Part shown: in pieces, positions 1-5,057 of the stretch
How the letters are laid out: each line of letters opens with the position of its first letter
Numbering within the stretch: position 1 is the first letter of the stretch
NCBI GenBank assembly: GCA_017353855.1
Contig: JAFMSA010000362.1
Span: forward strand, 1 to 5,138
DNA: 5,138 bases
Direction: 5' to 3'
From: Alphaproteobacteria bacterium
GTDB taxonomy: Bacteria; Pseudomonadota; Alphaproteobacteria; ATCC43930; CGMCC-115725
Notes under the pieces: generated by a model
What the model was told of the DNA's origin: nothing
Databases searched by the model: none
Seen by the model: only the letters and a program-made list of their open reading frames with translations
Program-made: the position numbers and the translations under genes

Positions 1-51
1 TTGGCTGACACGGTCGAGCGGGTTGCCCGCAAAGCAATAGATCTCTTCCAT
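1..51 (-). CDS. nudC: NudC-like NAD+ diphosphatase, N-terminal fragment (runs off left edge)
   Basis: Only the first 17 codons are inside the window; the reading frame is open and leaves through base 1. The visible peptide is MEEIYCFAGNPLDRVSQ. FAGNPLDR followed by a small polar residue is the pattern that opens the Nudix-like N-terminal domain of many proteobacterial NudC proteins, which hydrolyse NADH/NAD+ (and NAD caps on RNA) to the mononucleotides. The catalytic Nudix box would lie outside the window, so the call rests on this short motif alone. The start is uncertain. An in-frame ATG at 63-61 lies only 2 bases from a GGGAGG site (66-71). A GTG at 54-52 is 11 bases away and the ATG at 51-49 is 14 away. 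The gene is divergent from the membrane-protein gene at 166, with about 100 bases between them. Confidence 0.5.
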   Translation of the reverse strand, partial: MEEIYCFAGNPLDRVSQ

Positions 52-165
52 CACGACAAACATAGCCTCCCGGTACGGTGCGTCGTCAAACTTCCTCGCA
101 TCCGCGCACGCCGCTTCGACCGGATCGACGGGGAAATTCGCCAGTATTGAGTGTTAGCATCGGTG

Positions 166-726
166 ATGCTGATAGCGACTTGGCTCCTCCGTACGATTCG
201 GCTCGCGTTGGCGCTCGGGATAGCGCTTCTGGCGATGCAGGCGCCGGCGATCACCCGCGAATATCAGGCCGCATTGCTGCAGCTGGTGCGCAGTTCCGAC
301 CAGGAGATCGCACAGCGCAAGACGTCCGCGCAACGGTTTTACCGGATCTCTCCGACAGAGGATGAAAGCCGCTTTCTTGCTCAATTGCGTACGGTCGAGC
401 CGTCGAACGCGGAAACTCTGGCTGCGTCGGTCGAGCGAGCGCACAGCCTTCACGGCTCCTATGAAGAGATCGAACAGGCTCCGCAGCTCGTGCGCCCTAT
501 CATCGCCGCTAAGGACATCGCCGGTGACGAGGGGGGCGCTCGCCGTCAAATCATCCGCACTGTCTTCGACCGCTTTGTGCCACAGCTCGACTTGTCTTTC
601 GCCGCTGTCGTATATGGCCTCGCCGGGTTATTCGTGGGCTCGCTGATCGGCGAATTGCTGACTGCCGCGCTGCTGCCTCGGCGCCGGTTGGCCGGCGGCG
701 TCGCGGTCGGGCGTCGGGTGGAATAG
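166..726 (+). CDS. Two-helix membrane protein resembling the DUF2937 family
   Basis: Function unknown. From the ATG at 166 the protein has 186 residues. Hydrophobic helix 1 spans residues about 3-25, rich in Leu, Ala and Ile. A roughly 115-residue hydrophilic, charged, mostly helical middle follows. Helix 2 (about 144-170) runs through a Tyr-Gly-Leu-Ala-Gly stretch, and the tail is Arg-rich. The pattern of helix 1, then a QAP..TREYQ segment, a coiled middle and a C-terminal helix resembles DUF2937, an uncharacterised proteobacterial inner-membrane family of similar length. That assignment is from memory of the architecture, not a search. An in-frame GTG at 151, directly after a stop at 148-150, is the other possible start. 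Neither has a good ribosome binding site; I prefer 166 because it is ATG and begins just before the hydrophobic segment. The small-protein gene follows 67 bases after the stop, in the same direction. Confidence 0.7.
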   Translation: MLIATWLLRTIRLALALGIALLAMQAPAITREYQAALLQLVRSSDQEIAQRKTSAQRFYRISPTEDESRFLAQLRTVEPSNAETLAASVERAHSLHGSYEEIEQAPQLVRPIIAAKDIAGDEGGARRQIIRTVFDRFVPQLDLSFAAVVYGLAGLFVGSLIGELLTAALLPRRRLAGGVAVGRRVE

Positions 727-793
727 TGCTCCGCACCACCGCGTTTCAGTGCCATAGACGACCGGATTGCGCTGCATCAAGGACCTGAAAGCC

Positions 794-1042
794 ATGCCGC
801 AGCAAAACTCTCACACTCCAGCCATCGCCAGCGAGGTCAGGGCCATCGTCGGACCGCTGGATGATGTCGTGATCGCCCGCATCGTAGAGACAGGCGCGAG
901 CGCGGCGGAAGTGCTCGAAGCCTACACGTGGCTCATGGCCGACGATCAGCTCGGAACCGAGCTCGAACGCACCTGCAGGGGAAAAGTGGCGCAGGTGTAC
1001 GAGATCTTGGAGGAAGAGGCGCAGCCCGCCGACGAGCGCTGA
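794..1042 (+). CDS. Small conserved-looking hypothetical protein (82 aa)
   Basis: I do not recognise a named family. The product is 82 residues, acidic and probably all-helical, with no signal peptide or membrane segment, so it is likely cytoplasmic. A segment (about 16-30) containing IVGPLDD leads into VIARIVETGASAAEVLEAYTW (about 26-46), an amphipathic helix pair. The charged region ELERTCRGKVAQVYEILEEE ends the fold. The spacing resembles a short helix-turn-helix-like bundle, but there is no clear recognition helix and I do not call it a DNA-binding protein. Cys near residue 60 is the only cysteine. The start is the ATG at 794, preceded by AAGGA at 779-783 with 10 bases between; a TTG at 767 in the same frame lacks support. 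GC-rich third positions favour a real gene. It lies 67 bases behind the membrane-protein gene, possibly in one transcript, and converges on the glutathione transferase gene 36 bases away. Confidence 0.7.
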   Translation: MPQQNSHTPAIASEVRAIVGPLDDVVIARIVETGASAAEVLEAYTWLMADDQLGTELERTCRGKVAQVYEILEEEAQPADER

Positions 1043-1078
1043 CGCCGGCGGGCTCCGCGTTGGCTGCTGGAGCCGGGC
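1043..1078. terminator. Possible bidirectional terminator hairpin between convergent genes
   Basis: The 36 bases between the stops of the two convergent genes contain an inverted repeat, GGCTCC (1051-1056) with GGAGCC (1069-1074), loop 12, next to a CGCCGGCG palindrome (1043-1050). There is no T-run on either side, so this is not a classical intrinsic terminator. The convergent position is the main support. Confidence 0.3.
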
Positions 1079-1801
1079 TTACGCCGGTGCGGGAATGGCG
1101 CGCTGGTTGTACATGATCTTGCGCATCTGCTCCCGCTCCGCCGGCGTCAGCGTGGCGGGATCGACCCGCAGGTCGTTGCCGGTCTCCATACCGCGCTTGA
1201 CGGCCGGCCGGTTGCCGACTTCTTCAAACCAGCGCTTGAAGTGTTTGAATTCGTTGATATCCTGCCCCTGGGCCTGCCAGTTAACGGTCCAGGGATAGGA
1301 AATCATGTCGGCGATCGTGTACTCGTTGCCGGTGAGATAGGGGCGATCGTAGAGCCGATTGTTCATGACGCCGTAGAGCCGGTTCGCCTCGTCCGTGAAG
1401 CGGCGGATCGGATAGGTCAGGTCACCCGCCTCCGGCCCGGCCCGGCGGAAGTGACCGCACTCGCCGAGCTTCGGGCCCTGATTGGCCATCTGCCATATGA
1501 CCCACTGCGTGACCTCGTACTTGCCGCGCGTGTCTTGCGGGAAAAAGCGCCCTTCTTTTTCCGCGAGATACATCATTATCGCACCTGACTCGAAAATGCT
1601 GATCGGCGCCCCGCCGCCCTCGGGGTTGTGATCGACCAGCACCGGCATGCGGTGGTTCGGATTGATTTTCAGGAATTCCGGCCTGAATTGATCCCCGCGG
1701 CCGATGTTGCAAGGGACCAGATTGTAATCGATGCCCAGTTCCTCGAGCAGGATCGTGACCTTCTTCCCGTTGGGTGTCGGCCAAAAATGCAGGTCGAGCA
1801 T
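1079..1801 (-). CDS. Glutathione S-transferase family protein, nu-class (YfcG/YghU-like)
   Basis: A cytosolic thioredoxin-fold enzyme of 240 residues. In the family, E. coli YfcG and YghU act as glutathione-dependent disulfide reductases/peroxidases with little classical transferase activity. The N-terminal domain (about 1-85) has the family signature FWPTPNGKK, placing Thr9 and Asn11 at the positions that contact glutathione sulfur in YfcG. It also has GRGDQFRPEFLKINPNHRMPV with the cis-proline Pro53, and FESGAI with Glu71/Ser72 holding the gamma-glutamyl group. The helical C-terminal domain (about 95-205) contains GPKLGECGHF and the N-capping segment YTIADM. Length fits YfcG more than the longer YghU. 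The ATG at 1801 is chosen because GGGAGGGG lies 8 bases upstream (GGAGG core 1810-1814) and the family begins here; an in-frame TTG at 1849 would add a non-conserved extension. It appears to be transcribed separately from the dioxygenase upstream. The substrate is unknown. Confidence 0.93.
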   Translation of the reverse strand: MLDLHFWPTPNGKKVTILLEELGIDYNLVPCNIGRGDQFRPEFLKINPNHRMPVLVDHNPEGGGAPISIFESGAIMMYLAEKEGRFFPQDTRGKYEVTQWVIWQMANQGPKLGECGHFRRAGPEAGDLTYPIRRFTDEANRLYGVMNNRLYDRPYLTGNEYTIADMISYPWTVNWQAQGQDINEFKHFKRWFEEVGNRPAVKRGMETGNDLRVDPATLTPAEREQMRKIMYNQRAIPAPA

Positions 1802-1835
1802 GGGAATCCCCTCCCTTTCTCCAGTTGCAGCAGGT

Positions 1836-1850
1836 GTTGCCCCCGGCAAC
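1836..1850 (-). promoter_or_regulatory. Inverted repeat over the predicted transcription start of the glutathione transferase gene
   Basis: GTTGCC, three bases, GGCAAC: a perfect 6-bp inverted repeat. It overlaps the downstream edge of the predicted -10 box (1849-1854) and the expected start point. It could be an operator half-site pair or a short leader hairpin. There is no following T-run, so a terminator is unlikely. Chance occurrence in GC-rich DNA is possible. Confidence 0.3.
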
Positions 1851-1877
1851 GATAACGGCTCAGCGGCAGGCTGTCAC
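1849..1877 (-). promoter_or_regulatory. Candidate sigma-70-type promoter of the glutathione transferase gene
   Basis: Reading the minus strand, GTGACA (1877-1872) matches TTGACA at five of six positions. It is followed after exactly 17 bases by TATCGT (1854-1849), matching TATAAT at four of six. The predicted start near 1842 gives a leader of about 40 bases with a strong GGAGG. It lies between the candidate terminator of the dioxygenase and the glutathione transferase start, which fits an independent transcription unit. Confidence 0.45.
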
Positions 1878-1887
1878 CGACCCGCCT

Positions 1888-1905
1888 AAAAGGACCCCAC
1901 GGGGC
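1888..1905 (-). terminator. Weak intrinsic terminator candidate after the dioxygenase gene
   Basis: On the minus strand a short GC hairpin (the CCCC and GGGG arms at 1904-1895) is followed by TCC and then four T residues (1891-1888). It begins 28 bases after the dioxygenase stop. The stem is only about four pairs with a small loop, so termination may be inefficient. Confidence 0.35.
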
Positions 1906-1932
1906 TGCGCGGCTGCATCACAGGAAAACCGG

Positions 1933-2655
1933 CTACTCTCGCCGAAACGTCACGACCAGCACGTCGCGATAGGCAGGTCGCGTCGGATCCAGAGGCGTGA
2001 CCGGGGTTACGCCGTGATAGACGCGACTGTCGTCGACCAGCGCCGAGTCGAGCGGGGCTGTCAACGTAAAACTGCCTACCGGACGCTTGCGCAAGTCGTA
2101 AATCGTGGTTTCGCCGCTTGCGACATTCTCGCGGCGCACCATCAGCACCAATACCCAGTCGACGCCGTCGCGGTGCATTCCTTCCGGGGTCGGATGGCCT
2201 TTCTCGCCCTCTCGAGCCTCTATGCGGAACTGGTGGGTCTCGACATGCCACGCCTCCGGCCGCATGTCGGGCGGTGTCAGCCGATCGAACAAAGAACGGC
2301 AGGTATGAAAGATGGCCGCGAGTGCCGGATGATGGGCCATCGTCTCGGTGACCGGCTCGAACCAGCGCTCGACCCCGCCGTTGAGCGGGTTGTAGTCGCG
2401 GCTCTGATAATGGGGTTGGTGGGGCTTGCGGACGATCCCTGCCCGAGCGGCACGGAAGGCGGCAAAGCGGCGCCTGCGATACCGTCCCCCGTCAGCCATG
2501 TAGGTATCGACGCCGAGATCGTCCCAGCTTGCGGCAAACGATCGCCATTCCGATAGCCCGGACCCTTCCAGTACCGGTCCCATCTGCGGCGATTGCACAA
2601 AAGCGAAGCCCTCATGCCGGATCTGATCAGCTATTGCGACGAGCAACTTCGTCAT
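1933..2655 (-). CDS. Fe(II)/2-oxoglutarate-dependent dioxygenase, isoleucine-dioxygenase (PF10014) type
   Basis: A cytosolic non-haem iron oxygenase of 240 residues. Family members characterised so far hydroxylate free aliphatic L-amino acids such as isoleucine, leucine or methionine, using 2-oxoglutarate and O2 and releasing succinate and CO2. Visible signatures are QSRDYNPLNGGVERWFEPV (about 84-102); HQFRIEA (141-147); and GMHRDGVDW with the iron ligands His161 and Asp163. They continue with ENVASGETTIYD (176-187), VDDSRVYHGVTPV with the distal iron ligand His214, and Arg230 before a DVLVVTF strand, likely the 2-oxoglutarate carboxylate anchor. All three iron ligands are present, so it should be active. 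The ATG at 2655 has GAGGA (2663-2667) 7 bases upstream. The frame stays open upstream to 2937, but that stretch looks non-coding. The substrate cannot be read from sequence, and no amino-acid metabolism gene adjoins it. Confidence 0.92.
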   Translation of the reverse strand: MTKLLVAIADQIRHEGFAFVQSPQMGPVLEGSGLSEWRSFAASWDDLGVDTYMADGGRYRRRRFAAFRAARAGIVRKPHQPHYQSRDYNPLNGGVERWFEPVTETMAHHPALAAIFHTCRSLFDRLTPPDMRPEAWHVETHQFRIEAREGEKGHPTPEGMHRDGVDWVLVLMVRRENVASGETTIYDLRKRPVGSFTLTAPLDSALVDDSRVYHGVTPVTPLDPTRPAYRDVLVVTFRRE

Positions 2656-2766
2656 CGGCGCATCCTCGATTTCGGGCCAATTTGATGTAGTGGCCTCTTC
2701 CGAAACTTCAGCTGGTGGATCGGCGCATCGCGCGAAAGCAACCACCGAACTCGTGTCGGAATTTTG

Positions 2767-2787
2767 GGCGGCGCCGCCAAAGGGCGG
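2767..2787 (-). repeat. 12-bp palindrome plus overlapping hairpin in the dioxygenase leader
   Basis: GGCGGCGCCGCC (2767-2778) is a perfect palindrome. Its CCGCC half (2774-2778) can also pair with GGCGG at 2783-2787 across a four-base loop, so one arm has two possible partners. It sits 112-132 bases upstream of the dioxygenase ATG, inside the leader if the candidate promoter near 2822-2850 is used. It could be a protein-binding palindrome or an RNA hairpin. Low complexity in GC-rich sequence makes chance plausible. Confidence 0.4.
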
Positions 2788-2821
2788 ATTCAGGAGAACC
2801 CTGTAACCTTGGCCACGGACC

Positions 2822-2850
2822 ACTATAGGCCGTCGGGGCAGCCCAGGTAA
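2822..2850 (-). promoter_or_regulatory. Possible promoter of the dioxygenase gene
   Basis: On the minus strand TATAGT (2827-2822) matches the -10 consensus at five of six positions. TTACCT (2850-2845), 17 bases upstream, matches TTGACA at only three. A start near 2815 would give a leader of about 160 bases. The -35 box is weak, so this is tentative. Confidence 0.28.
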
Positions 2851-2894
2851 GGTGAAGCAAGAGCGTCGCGTGCGCTCGGCGGCAAGGTGTTGAC

Positions 2895-2915
2895 GAGGCA
2901 CCATTCGCCTGCCTC
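2895..2915. repeat. Inverted repeat GAGGCA/TGCCTC
   Basis: Perfect 6-bp arms (2895-2900 and 2910-2915) around a 9-base loop, in the gene-free stretch. It is one of a series of hairpins there; it has no T-run and no known match. Confidence 0.4.
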
Positions 2916-2940
2916 TAGCTCCGGCCCCGCAGCGCATTTC

Positions 2941-2981
2941 GCGGAGGTCTCACCCCTGCCGGGAGACGGGTGATCCTCCGC
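2941..2981. repeat. 41-base imperfect palindrome, 13 potential base pairs
   Basis: The outer arms GCGGAGG (2941-2947) and CCTCCGC (2975-2981) are perfectly complementary. The inner arms TCACCC (2950-2955) and GGGTGA (2968-2973) also pair perfectly. The arms are separated by a 2/1-base internal loop and enclose a 12-base loop. It is the strongest hairpin in the gene-free stretch. There is no T-run on either side, so it is not a standard terminator. It may be a regulatory RNA element, an extragenic palindromic repeat or a binding site. Confidence 0.5.
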
Positions 2982-3011
2982 CGGCCGACGCGACGCGTAT
3001 CGCCAGGAACC

Positions 3012-3058
3012 GGACCTGGTTGAGCCAGAGGGTCCTGCCGCTAGCTTCGCGCAGCGAA
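3012..3058. repeat. Two adjacent small hairpins
   Basis: GGAC (3012-3015) pairs with GTCC (3032-3035), and inside it CTGG (3016-3019) pairs with CCAG (3025-3028) around a five-base loop. Eleven bases further on, TTCGC (3046-3050) pairs with GCGAA (3054-3058) around a three-base loop. These add to the structured character of the region; each alone could be chance. Confidence 0.35.
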
Positions 3059-3130
3059 CCCGTCGGCGTCGTCCTGATCCGGTGGCCGCCATTGCCGACA
3101 GCCACGGGGGCAGCTCGGTCAGTTCCGAAC

Positions 3131-3166
3131 GTGGGCACCCCCCGGTCACCCGAGACCGCCGCCCAC
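3131..3166 (-). terminator. Nested hairpin just after the LLM operon, possible terminator
   Basis: On the minus strand this begins 15 bases after the stop of the Rv3520c-type gene. GTGGGC (3166-3161) pairs with GCCCAC (3136-3131). Within it CGGTC (3158-3154) pairs with GACCG (3147-3143) around a six-base loop, separated by a 2/6-base internal loop. Eleven GC-rich pairs at this place suggest a transcript 3' end. The lack of a T-run means it would be a non-canonical terminator or an RNA-stabilising end. Confidence 0.4.
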
Positions 3167-3180
3167 ATGCCGACTGTAGC

Positions 3181-4218
3181 TCATAGCACCGTCTCGGCGA
3201 CGACGCGCAGCGCTTCCCGCGTCGCGCCGGCCAGGACGAGCGAGCCTACCCGGTGGTCCGTCGCGATCTCTTTCCAAGCCGCGAGACGTTCTTTGATCCG
3301 TTCCTTCGGCCCCACCAGCGAAATCTCGTCGATCAGCGCGTCGGGCACCGCCGCCTCGGCCTCCTTGCGGCGACCCGCCAGGTACAAATCCTGGATTTTC
3401 ACCGCGGCTGCTTCGTAGCCGAGGCGTTTGGTCAAATCGTTGTAGTAATTACGCGAGCGCGCACCCATTCCGCCGATATAGAGAGCGAGCTGCGGCCGGA
3501 TTGCGTCGCGGCACGCGGCAAGGTCGTCGCCCAGGGTGGTACGGACATAAGGCGCGATGTCGAAATCGGCGGGCGTCCTGCCACCGCCCGCCTCTGCAAT
3601 TCCCTCGAACACCGGGGCGGTGATCAGGCTGCTTTTCTCCGGCGACATGAAGAACGGCAATACGCCATCCGCCACCTCCCCCGCCGTGCGCAGCCCGGCC
3701 GGCGTGAATGCGGCGGTATAAATCTTCAAATTCGGATCACCGTGAATAATGCTGCGCAGCGGCTTACCGAGTCCGGTGGCACCCGGGCCGGTATAGGGGA
3801 TCTGGTAATGTTCGCCGTGATGTTCGAGCGGCGCCTTGCGCTCCAGTATCTGGCGAATGATCCCAATGTATTCGCGGGTGCGCACAAGCGGCTTGCCGAA
3901 CGGCACACCGTGCCAACCCTCGACGACCTGCGGGCCCGAGGGACCGATGCCGCAGAGAAACCGACCGCCCGAGAGCGCCTGCAATGTCATCGCCGTCATC
4001 GCCGCACAGGCGGGCGTGCGTGCCGGCATCTGCATGATGCTGGTGCCGGCCTTGATTTTCGTTGTCTGCGCCAAGATCCAGGCGACCGGCGTCACGGCGT
4101 CCGTGCCGTAAGCCTCGCCACACCACACCGTCTCGTAGCCCAGTCGTTCGGCTTCCCACACCGTCTTCATGTCAACACCTGAGCCCGGCGATACCCTAAG
4201 GGTCATGGCCAGTCGCAT
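3181..4218 (-). CDS. LLM-class F420/flavin-dependent oxidoreductase, Rv3520c type
   Basis: A 345-residue luciferase-like TIM-barrel oxidoreductase, cytosolic. It closely follows the Rv3520c (TIGR03559-type) pattern: EAERLGYETVWCGEAYGTDAVTP (about 22-44), KAGTSIMQMPARTPACAAMTAMTLQALSGGRF (57-87), SGPQVVEGWHGVPFGKPL (94-111) and HYQIPYTGPGATGLGKPL (137-154). The hydrophobic strand after it (IYTAAFTPAG) leads into EVADGVLPFFMSPE (181-194). Family members are predicted to use coenzyme F420 or FMN to reduce or oxidise small molecules; substrates are mostly unknown. The ATG at 4218 is chosen because the family starts with this strand and TGGAGGA (4227-4233) gives a GGAGG site 9 bases upstream. The open frame continues to 4524, but that stretch is antisense-like to the preceding gene. 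It starts one base after the stop of the upstream LLM gene, so translational coupling is expected. Confidence 0.93.
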   Translation of the reverse strand: MRLAMTLRVSPGSGVDMKTVWEAERLGYETVWCGEAYGTDAVTPVAWILAQTTKIKAGTSIMQMPARTPACAAMTAMTLQALSGGRFLCGIGPSGPQVVEGWHGVPFGKPLVRTREYIGIIRQILERKAPLEHHGEHYQIPYTGPGATGLGKPLRSIIHGDPNLKIYTAAFTPAGLRTAGEVADGVLPFFMSPEKSSLITAPVFEGIAEAGGGRTPADFDIAPYVRTTLGDDLAACRDAIRPQLALYIGGMGARSRNYYNDLTKRLGYEAAAVKIQDLYLAGRRKEAEAAVPDALIDEISLVGPKERIKERLAAWKEIATDHRVGSLVLAGATREALRVVAETVL

Positions 4219-4219
4219 C

Positions 4220-5047
4220 TCAAAGATCCTCCACCGCGCGCGCCACCCTCTCGACGGCACGCAGCCAATCCTCCAGAGCGCGCTCGGCAGGCTCAACCAG
4301 GATGTGCTCGACCCCCGCTTCGTCGTAGGAGGCCAGCCGGGCGCGCAGGCGTCCGTCATCGCTGCCGTCCCACCCGTAGCGCAGTGAGATTGCGAAATCG
4401 GGCTCGGGTCGCCGCTCGCGCAGTCGGCGTACAATCGGCGCAGCCTGCTCGGGCGACAGCCGCGAGCCGTGCCAGCCATCGGCGAGCCGGACAGCGCGCG
4501 CGAGAGCGGCATCGGAGCTCCCACCGATCCAAATCGGGACCGGCTTGACGGGCTGCGGCAGCATCCGCATGTCTTCGATGACAGCGGGAATGTGGCGCGC
4601 CGGGAACGTTACCGGGTCCTCTTGCCATACGGCCCGCATCATCGCGATGCCCTCGTCCATTCGGCGCCCCCGCTCGCGGAACGGCACGCCGAGCGCCGCA
4701 AACTCGGCCTCCAGCCAACCGACCCCGGCGCCTAGGATCAGCCGTCCCTCCGATAGGTTCTGTAACGTCGCCAGCTCTTTGGCGAGCGGCAGCGGATGGC
4801 GCATGGGTAAGACCAGGACGCTCGTCCCGAGCCCGATATTTCTCGTGAAAGCCGCGGCCCAGGTCAGCGTCAGCACGGGATCGTAAAAGGTTGCCGAGGG
4901 CGGATAGGGTGCTCCTCTCGGAATGATGATGTGCTCGCTTGACCACGCGTCGGCAAAACCGAGCTCTTCGGCCTGTACCGCCCCGCGCCGGATCGCCTCC
5001 GGACCAGCCTTGCGCCCGATATGCGGCAGATGAATCCCGACCCGCAT
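4220..5047 (-). CDS. LLM-class F420/flavin-dependent oxidoreductase, Rv2161c type
   Basis: A 275-residue luciferase-like oxidoreductase with the features of the Rv2161c (TIGR03619-type) group. These are MRVGIHLPHIG at the start, AVQAEELGFADAWSSEHI (about 23-40), RNIGLGTSVLVLPMRHPLPL (69-88), and LATLQNLSEGRLILGAGVGW (92-111). Then come EFAALGVPFRERGRRMDEGI (115-134), PIWIGGSSDAALARAVRLADGW (171-192) and a helical C-terminus. The cofactor-binding barrel is complete. These proteins are annotated as F420-dependent by homology with actinobacterial members; in a proteobacterium FMN is a real alternative. The start is the ATG at 5047 with GGAGG (5053-5057) five bases away. An in-frame TTG at 5059 overlaps that site and would add only four residues, so it is rejected. 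It is the first gene of a two-gene operon; GGAGG near its 3' end serves the second gene. Confidence 0.93.
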   Translation of the reverse strand: MRVGIHLPHIGRKAGPEAIRRGAVQAEELGFADAWSSEHIIIPRGAPYPPSATFYDPVLTLTWAAAFTRNIGLGTSVLVLPMRHPLPLAKELATLQNLSEGRLILGAGVGWLEAEFAALGVPFRERGRRMDEGIAMMRAVWQEDPVTFPARHIPAVIEDMRMLPQPVKPVPIWIGGSSDAALARAVRLADGWHGSRLSPEQAAPIVRRLRERRPEPDFAISLRYGWDGSDDGRLRARLASYDEAGVEHILVEPAERALEDWLRAVERVARAVEDL

Positions 5048-5052
5048 GAGCT

Positions 5053-5057
5053 CCTCC
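5053..5057 (-). promoter_or_regulatory. Ribosome binding site that decides the start of the Rv2161c-type gene
   Basis: GGAGG on the minus strand, five bases before the ATG at 5047. Its position overlaps the competing TTG start (5059-5057), which rules out that start. Confidence 0.7.

Larger units (their letters stand above)
2656..3180. other. 525-bp stretch without a supported gene, rich in inverted repeats
   Basis: This lies between the stop of the Rv3520c-type oxidoreductase and the start of the dioxygenase, both on the minus strand. No frame gives a protein I recognise. The longest open frames (108 codons at 2823-3149 minus; a 94-codon in-frame extension of the dioxygenase) are rich in Arg, Ser, Pro and Gly, as expected of non-coding GC-rich DNA. 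Inverted repeats are frequent: 2767-2778, 2895-2915, 2941-2981, 3012-3035, 3046-3058, 3062-3099 and 3131-3166. It may hold the operon terminator, the dioxygenase promoter and leader, a structured RNA, or a decayed gene. Sequence alone does not decide between these. Confidence 0.6.

Noticed and set aside
154..549. 131-codon minus-strand open frame
   Set aside because: It is antisense to the membrane protein gene, Arg/Leu-rich, and has no recognisable motif.
767..793. TTG start extending the 82-residue protein
   Set aside because: There is no ribosome binding site before it, while AAGGA precedes the ATG at 794.
1802..1849. TTG start extending the glutathione transferase by 16 residues
   Set aside because: It would start within the predicted promoter/inverted-repeat region. 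The ATG at 1801 has GGAGG and matches the conserved family N-terminus.
1774..2556. 260-codon plus-strand open frame
   Set aside because: It runs antisense to the dioxygenase and the start of the glutathione transferase, both with clear family motifs. Its own translation is rich in Arg/Cys/His without domain patterns.
2656..2937. 94-residue N-terminal extension of the dioxygenase
   Set aside because: There is no domain pattern, Arg/Pro/Ser-rich random composition, and a good ribosome binding site before 2655 that matches the family length.
2656..3180. tRNA gene, transposon end or CRISPR array in the gene-free stretch
   Set aside because: I saw no cloverleaf with a T-loop consensus, no target-site duplication with terminal repeats, and no regularly spaced direct repeats.
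3253..4182. 309-codon plus-strand open frame
   Set aside because: It is antisense to the Rv3520c-type oxidoreductase, whose motifs span the whole length. It is a mirror frame caused by high GC.
4219..4524. 102-residue N-terminal extension of the Rv3520c-type protein
   Set aside because: It overlaps the coding sequence of the upstream LLM gene on the same strand in another frame. The family start, with a ribosome binding site, is at 4218.
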